A stretch of DNA of 18,815 nucleotides, taken from assembly GCA_937916085.1 (NCBI GenBank), contig CALGGO010000016.1, positions 1 to 18,815 on the forward strand, written 5' to 3'. Below, in pieces: positions 7,139 through 13,101 of this stretch. Position 1 is the first letter of the stretch, and every line of letters starts with the position of its first letter. The notes below the pieces were generated by a model. It searched no databases and was not told the DNA's origin. It saw only the letters and a list, made by a program, of their open reading frames with translations. Made by a program: the position numbers and the translations under genes. Source of the DNA: an uncultured Prevotellaceae bacterium. Its GTDB lineage: Bacteria > Bacteroidota > Bacteroidia > Bacteroidales > Muribaculaceae.

Positions 7139-7897
7139 TCATTGTTGGTTAAGGAACTGCTCGGCGCGCTCTAGGTCTTGTGGCGTGTCGATGCCGATAG
7201 ACGAATGGTTAGTGATGCCCGCCTTGATGGTCATGCCGTTCTCAAGCCAGCGGAGCTGTTCGAGCGACTCGGCAAGTTCGAGTGCCGACGCCTCCATGCC
7301 GGTGATGCGCTCCAGCGCCTTGGCGCGGTAGGCATAGATGCCGAGGTGGGTAAAATACTGGTGCTTGCCGGGCCACAGCGCCTTGTCGATGCCGCGCAGG
7401 TGTGGAATCACCGAGCGCGAGAAATACATCGCGTTCATGTTGCTATTAAGCACCACTTTCACCGAGTTGGGATTCTCGAGTTCTTCATAAGCCTTTGCCT
7501 TGTCAAAGGGTTTGACGAGCGTGGCGATGTCGGTCGTTTCATCATCAAAGCACAACTTTAGAGCCTCAATCTGCTCAGGCATGATAAACGGCTCATCGCC
7601 TTGCACATTAATGATAATGTCGTCGTTGCCGCCGTTCTTCTGATATGCCTCCCAGCAACGGTCGGTGCCGCTACGGTGCTGGCTGCTGGTCATCACCGCT
7701 TTGCCGCCAAAGTCAGTGACGTGGTGGAAGATGCGCTCATCGTCGGTAGCCACCAGCACATTGTCGATGGCTTTTGACACCTGCTCATACACGCGCTGAA
7801 TCACCGTCTTGCCGCCAAGCGTCGCCAGCGGTTTGCCTGGAAATCGAGTGGAGGCAAAGCGCGCCGGAATGATTGCTATAAATCTCGATGTTGCCAT
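7139..7897 (-). CDS. kdsB: 3-deoxy-manno-octulosonate cytidylyltransferase (CMP-Kdo synthetase)
   Basis: 252 residues, the usual length of KdsB. It transfers CMP from CTP to Kdo, activating the sugar for addition to lipid A in the cytoplasm. Visible motifs: nucleotide-binding IPARFASTRFPGKPLATLGG (10-29), HRSGTDR (74-80), NVQGDEPF (97-104, containing the metal-binding Asp), SVKVVLNSNMNAMYFSRSVIP (in the middle) and LELAESLEQLRWLENG near the C-terminus, all characteristic of the family. A complete Bacteroidota promoter lies just upstream. It is the first gene of a two-gene unit with the M16-like gene (4-bp gap). Its presence indicates a Gram-negative outer membrane with Kdo-containing lipid A. 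Confidence 0.96.
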   Translation of the reverse strand: MATSRFIAIIPARFASTRFPGKPLATLGGKTVIQRVYEQVSKAIDNVLVATDDERIFHHVTDFGGKAVMTSSQHRSGTDRCWEAYQKNGGNDDIIINVQGDEPFIMPEQIEALKLCFDDETTDIATLVKPFDKAKAYEELENPNSVKVVLNSNMNAMYFSRSVIPHLRGIDKALWPGKHQYFTHLGIYAYRAKALERITGMEASALELAESLEQLRWLENGMTIKAGITNHSSIGIDTPQDLERAEQFLNQQ

Positions 7898-7916
7898 AGT
7901 CGTTAGTTCTTTTGTG

Positions 7917-7947
7917 CAAAATTAGTGCAAGTTGAGGGCAGAACAAA
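7917..7947 (-). promoter_or_regulatory. Promoter of kdsB
   Basis: Minus strand TAATTTTG (7917-7924) fits TAnnTTTG exactly; TTTG at 7944-7947 lies 19 nt upstream, an exact -33 box. The -7 box ends 19 nt before the kdsB ATG, so the leader must be very short. Confidence 0.82.
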
Positions 7948-8063
7948 ATGAAAAACGAAGTTTTTTCATTTTTTATGCCTCGACGCAGCCTAATTTATCT
8001 AAAATTACTAATTATCTGTGATATTCACAAATTCAAGTTTATAAACGTATATAAACTTGAAGT

Positions 8064-8210
8064 TTAGAGGTTAGAGTTTAGTGTTTAGAGAGCAAAACAG
8101 ACCGCATCATTTAGCGTGATGCGGTCTGTAATATTTTGAGCAGTAGTAAGATAGGGTTTACAGTTAATAGTTCGCAGTTGAGTCACAAACCTCTAAACTC
8201 TAACCTCTAA
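8064..8210. repeat. 18-bp inverted repeat flanking the rplI terminator
   Basis: TTAGAGGTTAGAGTTTAG at 8064-8081 is repeated exactly in inverted form at 8193-8210, with the 13-bp terminator hairpin in between. Each arm is itself built of TTAGAG/TTTAG units. The 335-bp gap between rplI and kdsB (7898-8232) holds only this, the terminator, a mini-hairpin and the kdsB promoter. Confidence 0.8.
8093..8129 (-). terminator. Intrinsic terminator of the rpsF-rpsR-rplI operon
   Basis: ACAGACCGCATCA (8097-8109) pairs perfectly with TGATGCGGTCTGT (8117-8129): 13 bp and a 7-nt loop. On the minus strand it is followed by TTTTGC. It sits about 100 nt after the rplI stop. Confidence 0.85.
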
Positions 8211-8212
8211 CC

Positions 8213-8225
8213 TGCGCGAAGCGCA
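8213..8225. repeat. Triloop mini-hairpin after rplI
   Basis: TGCGC, loop GAA, GCGCA: a perfect 5-bp stem with a 3-nt loop, 7 nt beyond the rplI stop. Nearly the same palindrome (TGCGC, TAC, GCGCA) starts right after the DUF4827 stop at 16868. Confidence 0.65.
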
Positions 8226-8232
8226 ACTGTTC

Positions 8233-8787
8233 TTACTCAGCTGCGGGAGCTTCCTCAGCTTCCTCAACGGCGGGAGCCTCTTCCATAACGGGAGCTTCCT
8301 CTACTGCGGGAGCCTCTTCAACTACAGGAGCCTCCTGCTTGGGAGCGTTCTCAGAAATTACCTCGAAAGGAATCTCAACAGAAACTTCCTTGTGCAGAAG
8401 AATGGTGGCAGTGTATTTGCCAAGTTCCTTAACATTGTCAACCTTGATGATCTTGCGGTCAACCTCGTGGCCGAGCTTAGCGAGCTCCTCAGCAATCTGG
8501 TTGCTGCCTACTGAACCGTAGATAGTGCCAAAGTTGTCGGTCTTAGCGCTGATGGTGAGAGCGATGCCCTTCATCGACTCGGCGATAGCCTCGGCGTCAC
8601 CTTTGATCTTGGCGATCTTGTGGGCGCGCTGGCGCAGGTTCTCGGCGAGCACTTTTAAAGCTGAAGGCGATGCCATGATGGCTTTGCCGGTTGGGATAAG
8701 ATAGTTGCGGGCGTAGCCGTTCTTTACTTCAACAACGTCGTCCTTGTAGCCAAGGTTCATAACGTCTTCTTTCAATATAATCTTCAT
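8233..8787 (-). CDS. rplI: 50S ribosomal protein L9 with acidic C-terminal tail
   Basis: 184 residues. Residues 1-148 are a normal L9: MKIILKEDVMNLGYKDDVVE, then VKNGYARNYLIPTGKA (21-36), the connecting helix (50-75) and the C-terminal RNA-binding lobe ending IPFEVISE. It binds 23S rRNA at the base of the L1 stalk. Residues 149-184 are an added tail of repeated EEAP(A/V) units, rich in Glu, Ala and Pro and without aromatic residues, surely disordered. The repeat is visible in the DNA as 18-nt units (8236-8335), which can change length by slippage. GGAGGT (minus strand, 8796-8801) lies 8 nt before the ATG. It is the last gene of rpsF-rpsR-rplI, 23 bp after rpsR. Confidence 0.97.
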   Translation of the reverse strand: MKIILKEDVMNLGYKDDVVEVKNGYARNYLIPTGKAIMASPSALKVLAENLRQRAHKIAKIKGDAEAIAESMKGIALTISAKTDNFGTIYGSVGSNQIAEELAKLGHEVDRKIIKVDNVKELGKYTATILLHKEVSVEIPFEVISENAPKQEAPVVEEAPAVEEAPVMEEAPAVEEAEEAPAAE

Positions 8788-8810
8788 AGTGTGTTACCTC
8801 CAGTTTTAAA

Positions 8811-9080
8811 TTATTTCATCAAATCGGTTACGTAGGGCAGTAATGCCAAGTGGCGTGCGCGCTTGATGGCGCGGGCAACGCGGCGTTGGAACTTGAGCGA
8901 TGTGCCAGTGATGCGGCGAGGCAAGATTTTGCCTTGCTCGTTGAGGAACTTCTTCAAGAACTCGGGGTCCTTGTAGTCGATGTACTTAATGCCACTTCTC
9001 TTGAAACGGCAATATTTCTTCTTCTTGGTATCTACACTCAGTGGGGTGAGATAGCGGATTTCAGATTGAGCTTGTGCCAT
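8811..9080 (-). CDS. rpsR: 30S ribosomal protein S18
   Basis: 89 residues, typical for S18, which binds 16S rRNA in the platform of the 30S subunit as a partner of S6. The core KYCRFKRSGIKYIDYKDPEF, then GKILPRRITGTSLKFQRRVARAIKRARHLALLPY, is diagnostic. The start MAQAQSEIR at 9080 is chosen over an upstream in-frame ATG at 9101: the seven extra codons would translate the Shine-Dalgarno sequence itself, and family members begin near this point. It lies between rpsF and rplI as in most bacteria. Confidence 0.97.
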   Translation of the reverse strand: MAQAQSEIRYLTPLSVDTKKKKYCRFKRSGIKYIDYKDPEFLKKFLNEQGKILPRRITGTSLKFQRRVARAIKRARHLALLPYVTDLMK

Positions 9081-9090
9081 AGTTATGTTT

Positions 9091-9096
9091 CCTCCT
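9091..9096 (-). promoter_or_regulatory. Ribosome-binding site of rpsR
   Basis: AGGAGG on the minus strand, 10 nt before the ATG at 9080. Strong Shine-Dalgarno sites are rare in Bacteroidota; this one fixes the rpsR start and excludes the ATG at 9101. Confidence 0.75.
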
Positions 9097-9100
9097 TGCA

Positions 9101-9514
9101 TTATTCGTTAGTTACTTCGTTAACTTCGGCTTGAGGTGCTTCGGCAGCGGGTTCCTCGGCGGGAGCCTCTTCGGCCTTGGGAGCATTCTTCTTCAAGCTT
9201 CTTCTCTTCAGTGCATACTCGTGAGCGAACTTGTCCTGACGGAAAGTCAAGAAACGGAGCACCTTCTCGTCGCGACGATAGGCAGTCTCGAGCTTGCTTA
9301 CGATAGTTGGTTCACCAGCGAACTCAAGGAACGCATAAAATCCGGTAGATTTCTTCTGGATGGGATAAGCGAGCTTGCGCATTCCCCACAGCTCTTCATT
9401 CTCGATTGTGGCACCATTGTCGGTGAGCACAGTCTTGAACTTCTCTACCGCTTCCTTCATCTGAGGGTCAGACAAAACGGGAGTTAAAATGAAAACGGTT
9501 TCGTAGTTGTACAT
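9101..9514 (-). CDS. rpsF: 30S ribosomal protein S6 with acidic C-terminal tail
   Basis: 137 residues starting MYNYETVFILTPVLSDPQ, the standard beginning of S6, with GATIENEELWGMRKLAYPIQ and KSTGFYAFLEFAG in the middle and EKVLRFLTFRQDKFAHEYA at the end of the fold. S6 forms a heterodimer with S18 on 16S rRNA. The open frame continues 61 codons upstream of this ATG, but that stretch contains the promoter and has no S6 homology, so the start at 9514 is secure. Residues from about 111 on (KAEEAPAEEPAAEAPQAEV onward) form an Ala/Glu/Pro-rich disordered tail like that on L9. First gene of rpsF-rpsR-rplI. Confidence 0.97.
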   Translation of the reverse strand: MYNYETVFILTPVLSDPQMKEAVEKFKTVLTDNGATIENEELWGMRKLAYPIQKKSTGFYAFLEFAGEPTIVSKLETAYRRDEKVLRFLTFRQDKFAHEYALKRRSLKKNAPKAEEAPAEEPAAEAPQAEVNEVTNE

Positions 9515-9569
9515 AAAATTTTTTAAATAAGAAATTAATAAAAATGTGTGCTTTTTGCAAAAAGCGGTG

Positions 9570-9601
9570 CAAAGGTAGTAAAACTCTGTGGATTGCACAA
9601 A
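9570..9601 (-). promoter_or_regulatory. Promoter of the rpsF-rpsR-rplI operon
   Basis: Minus strand TACCTTTG (9570-9577) is an exact TAnnTTTG -7 box; TTTG at 9598-9601 lies 20 nt upstream. The box ends 55 nt before the rpsF ATG, leaving room for a leader of about 50 nt. Confidence 0.82.
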
Positions 9602-9668
9602 TTTTTTGACCTTTTTTTGATAATTATTTGAGAATTGGAGATTAAATGAAGCACAAATTAAGCTAACA

Positions 9669-9796
9669 AGCTGACAAGGAACAAGCAAACAAGGCAATGG
9701 TGGCTGTCTCAGCTTTACACTTGTCTCGTTCGCTCGTCAGCTCGTCAGCTAAAAAAGAGCAAACGAGCTGACAAGGAACAAGCAAACAAGGCAATG
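9669..9796. repeat. Exact 31-bp direct repeat
   Basis: The 31 nt at 9669-9699 (beginning AGCTGACAAGGAACAAGC) recur without change at 9766-9796. Between them and to the right lie inverted pieces such as CTCGTCAGCTCGTCAGCT (9733-9750 region) that can pair with ACGAGCTGAC. Of the 403 bp between rpsF and the small Cys-rich gene, 9602-9820 hold only these repeats and AT-rich sequence; no gene is seen. Confidence 0.8.
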
Positions 9797-9820
9797 TTAG
9801 TTTAGCAGCATGACACTTGT

Positions 9821-9891
9821 CTCGTCAGCTTGTTTACTAGTCAGCTTGATTGTCTCGCTTAATCGCATTTTTGTTTGCAATTGTTTGACAA
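9821..9891 (-). repeat. Post-stop repeat element, copy after the 57-residue gene
   Basis: Read on the minus strand, starting 29 nt after the stop: TCAAACAATTGCAAACAAAA (9869-9888), then ATGCGATTAAGCGAGACAA (9850-9868), then AGTAAACAAGCTGACGAG (9821-9838). Block order is the same as at 5763-5819. A further TAATTGTTTGA motif at 9919-9929 overlaps the stop codon of the gene. Confidence 0.65.
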
Positions 9892-9917
9892 AAAATACAA
9901 GGCGCAGCCCAGTTTCT

Positions 9918-10091
9918 TTAATTGTTTGACTCAACATTCGCTCTGGTGCAAGTTTCTTTGAGGGCGCAGCTGTCGCAGGGGTTTAGGGCTGATTTCTTGT
10001 GAGTGATGGCGCGGTAGATGCTCCGTGCCGCCACTGCGATGGTGGCAGCGACGACGATTGCGACGATAATGATTTGCCAGGTGTCACTCAT
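9918..10091 (-). CDS. Small single-pass membrane protein with Cys cluster
   Basis: A 57-residue protein: MSDTWQII, a hydrophobic helix at about 6-22 (IIIVAIVVAATIAVAA), a basic stretch, then NPCDSCALKETCTRAN with three cysteines (39, 42 and 48), ending at TAA 9918-9920. Its ATG overlaps the topB stop as ATGA (10088-10091), so it is translationally coupled to topB and part of the dsbD-mazG-topB transcript. One N-terminal helix followed by a short CxxC-containing tail resembles the small Cys-rich membrane proteins often annotated as FeoB-associated, but no feoB is near and the cysteines are fewer; this is only a resemblance. The start and frame are well supported by the overlap and the sensible protein; function unknown. 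Confidence 0.72.
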   Translation of the reverse strand: MSDTWQIIIVAIVVAATIAVAARSIYRAITHKKSALNPCDSCALKETCTRANVESNN

Positions 10092-12223
10092 TTCTTAAAG
10101 GCTTTCTTTATCAGAGTGTTGAGCTTGGCGGGAGTGAGGTCGGCAGGGTAGGTGTCGAAAGGCAGACGCATGCCGCAACCGCTGCGGAACTCGCTGCATC
10201 CGTAAGCTGTGCGTCCCTTGATGATGTGCCCCTTGCCGCACAAGGGGCAAGAGATTTCCTCTATCGCCTTGAGGCGAGGCTTGCGTGGTTTCTTCTCGCC
10301 ATCGGTCTTTTGCGCTGCTTTCTTCTCCTCGTCGCTCGGCACAGCGATGATTGTGCTGGAATTGTCGCGCAGCACGTTGAGCACTATCTCGCCCACCAAC
10401 GCTTTCAGCTCGTCGATGAACTGCTGTGCGCTGAACTCACCGCGCTCTATCTTGCGCAGCTTGTTCTCCCACAGACCCGTGAGCTTTGCGCTCTTGAGCA
10501 GTTCTTCCTTAATGGTGTCGATGAGCTGAATGCCGGCAGCGGTAGCGACCAGGCTCTTGCGCTGCTTAGCTATGTAATGACGCTTGTGCAGGGTCTCGAT
10601 GATGCTGGCGCGTGTAGAAGGTCGCCCAATGCCGTTCTCCTTCATCGCGTCGCGCAGCTCGTCGTCATCGACCAACTTGCCCGCTGTCTCCATGGCTCTA
10701 AGCAGCGTTCCCTCGGTATAATATTTAGGCGGCTGTGTGGTCTTTTTCAAGAGCGAAGGCTCATGCGGACCACTTTCACCCTCGACAAATGTGGGCATGA
10801 TGCCATTATCTTCATCATCTTTGTCTTTTGTGTCGGTGTCGGCTGCTTGCGCTTTGTCTTTGTTGTAAATCACTCGCCAGCCGTCTTTGAGGATTTCCTT
10901 GCCAGTGGCTTTGAATTCATATAAATCGGCGGTCATCATACTCCCCCCGCCCCCCTCTATCTTAGAGGGGGAGCTAAAATGCTCCGCATTCTCGCCCACC
11001 TTGGCCATCACCGTCGTTGTCGAGAACTCGCAATCGGGGTAGAAAGCCGCGATAAAGCGCTTGGCGATGAGGTCATAGACAAATTTCTCCTCACGGGTGA
11101 GGAAAACGCTTGCAGGGTCAACATTGGTGGGGATAATGGCATGGTGATCAGTGACCTTGCTGTTGTCAAACACCTTCTTGCTCTTAGGAATTTTGCCGGC
11201 GAGGACATGCTGTGTGAGAGCAGCGTAGGGCTTCATGGCCTGCATGATGCCTGGAATCTTGGGATAGATGTCGTCGCTGAGGTAGGTGGTATCCACGCGG
11301 GGATAGGTGGTCACTTTCTTCTCATAGAGCGACTGGATGAGGCGCAGAGTCTCGTCGGCGCTGTAAGAGAACTTCTTGTTGCACTCCACCTGAAGGCTCG
11401 TGAGGTCAAACAGCCGTGGGGGAGCCTCTTTTCCCTTTTTCTTGCTTACCGAAGTCACCGTGAGCGGGAAGTCTTTGATGCTCTCCACAATCTCGCTTGC
11501 CGACGCCTCGGTCTTGAACTTGCCTTTGGTGGAGTTGAAAATGGTGTCGCGGTATTTGGTCTTGATTTCCCAATAATCCTCGGGCACAAAGTTCTCTATC
11601 TCGCGCTGGCGGGCCACGATAAGGGCTAGGGTAGGAGTCTGCACTCGCCCTATCGACAGCACATTGCGGGAATAGGAGTTGCGGTATTTGAGAGTGTAGA
11701 GCCTGGTGGCGTTCATGCCAAGGATCCAGTCGCCGATGGCGCGTGAGAGCCCCGCAAAGTAGAGGTTGTCGAAGCGTGACGCATCTTGCAGTTGCTGAAA
11801 CCCTTCGCGTATGCTCTCGTCGGTGAGCGACGAGATCCACAGGCGTTTCACTGGTTTGTTGCAGCGCGCCTTCTGGTACACCCATCGCTGTATGAGCTCA
11901 CCCTCTTGACCGGCATCGCCGCAGTTGATGACCTCGTCGGCGCTGGCGATAAGTGTCTCGATAACCTTAAACTGTTTCTTTATGCCATCGTCTTCAATGA
12001 GCTTTATGCCAAAGCGTTGCGGAATCATGGGCAGCGAGGCGAGGCTCCACCGTTTCCACAGGTCGGTGTAGTCGTTAGGCTCTTTTAGGGTACACAGGTG
12101 ACCAAATGTCCATGTCACTTGATAGCCATTGCCCTCGAAGTAGCCTTCGTGTCGGTCGTTGGCGCCAAGCAGTCGCGCTATGTCTCTTGCCACACTGGGT
12201 TTCTCGGTAACACAAACTTTCAT
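10088..12223 (-). CDS. topB: DNA topoisomerase III (type IA)
   Basis: 711 residues. It relaxes and decatenates DNA by cutting one strand through a 5'-phosphotyrosine. Domains: Toprim (1-about 140) with VTEKPSVARDIA (5-16; Glu7) and the acidic metal motif GDAGQEGEL (102-110); central type IA domain with SIGRVQTPTLALI (190-202) and the active-site motif TTYPRVDTTYL (305-315), Tyr307 being the nucleophile; TDHHAIIPT (358-366) and ENGIGRPSTRASII (529-542) are also diagnostic. One C-terminal zinc finger uses Cys659, Cys662, Cys676 and Cys683. Unusual: residues 417-428 are a Gly/Ser-rich insertion encoded by a palindrome (10940-10975), between two conserved segments. The gene overlaps mazG upstream and the small membrane gene downstream, both by ATGA. 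Confidence 0.96.
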   Translation of the reverse strand: MKVCVTEKPSVARDIARLLGANDRHEGYFEGNGYQVTWTFGHLCTLKEPNDYTDLWKRWSLASLPMIPQRFGIKLIEDDGIKKQFKVIETLIASADEVINCGDAGQEGELIQRWVYQKARCNKPVKRLWISSLTDESIREGFQQLQDASRFDNLYFAGLSRAIGDWILGMNATRLYTLKYRNSYSRNVLSIGRVQTPTLALIVARQREIENFVPEDYWEIKTKYRDTIFNSTKGKFKTEASASEIVESIKDFPLTVTSVSKKKGKEAPPRLFDLTSLQVECNKKFSYSADETLRLIQSLYEKKVTTYPRVDTTYLSDDIYPKIPGIMQAMKPYAALTQHVLAGKIPKSKKVFDNSKVTDHHAIIPTNVDPASVFLTREEKFVYDLIAKRFIAAFYPDCEFSTTTVMAKVGENAEHFSSPSKIEGGGGSMMTADLYEFKATGKEILKDGWRVIYNKDKAQAADTDTKDKDDEDNGIMPTFVEGESGPHEPSLLKKTTQPPKYYTEGTLLRAMETAGKLVDDDELRDAMKENGIGRPSTRASIIETLHKRHYIAKQRKSLVATAAGIQLIDTIKEELLKSAKLTGLWENKLRKIERGEFSAQQFIDELKALVGEIVLNVLRDNSSTIIAVPSDEEKKAAQKTDGEKKPRKPRLKAIEEISCPLCGKGHIIKGRTAYGCSEFRSGCGMRLPFDTYPADLTPAKLNTLIKKAFKK
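10940..10975. repeat. Palindrome inserted in frame in topB
   Basis: CCCCCTCTA (10951-10959), loop TCT, TAGAGGGGG (10963-10971) is a perfect 9-bp stem with a 3-nt loop; next to it is CTCCCCCCGC (10941-10950). In the topB frame it gives SSPSKIEGGGGS (residues 417-428). Its extreme G/C homopolymer runs are unlike the rest of topB, and the flanking protein segments read as continuous topoisomerase III sequence. This points to an inserted mobile or repetitive palindrome; other copies outside the window are expected but cannot be seen. Confidence 0.7.
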
Positions 12224-13101
12224 TCTCCTAATTTTAAGAGTTTTGCCTCATCCCACAGCTCGTCCATTTCGGCGAGTGTCATCTCGTTGAGGCGTTTGCC
12301 TTGCTCTTTAGCCCTCTTTTCCACATGGTTGAAACGGGCAATGAATTTGAGGTTGGTTTTCTCAAGGGCGTTGTCGGGTCGCACACCATAGAGCCTTGCG
12401 GCATTGACGAGGGCGAAAAATAGGTCGCCAAACTCCTTCTCGATGTTCGCCTCGTTTCCCGCTTTCATTTCGGTTTCCACTTCGGCGAGTTCTTCCTTGA
12501 CTTTGTCCCACACGTCCTCTTTCTTCTCCCAATCGAAGCCCACGTTGGCGGCCTTCTCCTGCACCCTCTCGGCTTTGATGAGTGAGGGCAGGGTAGAGGG
12601 GACACCGCTTAGCACAGTCTTGTTGCCGCCCTTCTCCTTCATCTTGATGACCTCCCAATGCTCGAGCAGTTCTTTGACGCCGCTCACCTTGTCGTTGCCG
12701 TAGATGTGCGGGTGGCGGTAGATAAGTTTCTGTCGCAGCGCGTCGCACACCTCAGCGATGTCGTAAACGCCTTTCTCCTCACCGATACGGGCGTAGAGCA
12801 GCACATGCAGCAGCACGTCGCCAAGCTCTTTCTTGATGGTGTTGTTGTCATCGCCCAGCAGTGCCTCGGCAAGCTCCATCGCCTCCTCGATGGTGTTAGG
12901 GCGCATACTCTCGTTGGTCTGTACCGAGTCCCAGGGGCATTTCTCCCGCAAGTTGTCAATCACGTCGAGAAGTTTGCCAAAGGCCTCCAGTTTCTGCTCG
13001 CGGCTAGTTGATAAAATGCTCTCGCTCGCAAGGCTTTGAGCAAGCTCAGCTTTGTCTCGCTTAATCGCATTATTTTTGCTTTTCATATTTCTCTTTTCCA
13101 C
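12220..13101 (-). CDS. mazG: MazG nucleoside triphosphate pyrophosphohydrolase
   Basis: 293 residues with two MazG domains. The protein hydrolyses (d)NTPs to monophosphates and pyrophosphate. First domain: FGKLLDVIDNLREKCPWDSVQT (41-62), metal-binding TIEEAMELAEAL (70-81) and KELGDVLLHVLLYARI (91-106); RHPHIYG (129-135) follows. Second domain: VGFDWEKKEDVWDKVKEELAEV (187-208) and EKEFGDLFFALVNAAR (221-236). Homologues are about 260 residues and begin near residue 34; the first 33 residues have no MazG similarity and come from DNA that matches a post-stop repeat element. The start at 13101 overlaps dsbD by 32 bp, and ATG at 13086 is an alternative; no ATG, GTG or TTG lies between that and the conserved domain. 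The gene ends in an ATGA overlap with topB. Confidence 0.93.
   Translation of the reverse strand: MEKRNMKSKNNAIKRDKAELAQSLASESILSTSREQKLEAFGKLLDVIDNLREKCPWDSVQTNESMRPNTIEEAMELAEALLGDDNNTIKKELGDVLLHVLLYARIGEEKGVYDIAEVCDALRQKLIYRHPHIYGNDKVSGVKELLEHWEVIKMKEKGGNKTVLSGVPSTLPSLIKAERVQEKAANVGFDWEKKEDVWDKVKEELAEVETEMKAGNEANIEKEFGDLFFALVNAARLYGVRPDNALEKTNLKFIARFNHVEKRAKEQGKRLNEMTLAEMDELWDEAKLLKLGE
13052..13071 (-). repeat. Partial post-stop element after dsbD, inside mazG
   Basis: TTGTCTCGCTTAATCGCATT is identical to 9850-9869. On the minus strand it begins in the dsbD stop codon (AATGCGATTAAGCGAGACAA) and encodes about residues 11-17 of MazG. Confidence 0.7.

Noticed and set aside
8097..8129. Hairpin as a bidirectional terminator
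   Set aside because: No plus-strand gene ends here; the T run follows properly only on the minus strand, so it is assigned to rplI alone.
9081..9101. Upstream ATG giving S18 seven extra residues
   Set aside because: These codons are the Shine-Dalgarno region of the real start.
9515..9697. 61-codon upstream extension of rpsF
   Set aside because: It runs through the promoter (9570-9601), is low-complexity and AT-rich, and S6 homology begins exactly at MYNYE.
9669..9796. Two 31-bp repeats as a CRISPR remnant
   Set aside because: Only two copies, a 66-nt gap made of related repeat words rather than a unique spacer, no cas genes.
10226..10924. Long plus-strand ORF of 232 codons opposite topB
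   Set aside because: Shadow of the GC-rich topB frame; the predicted protein has no recognisable features, and topB motifs prove the other strand.
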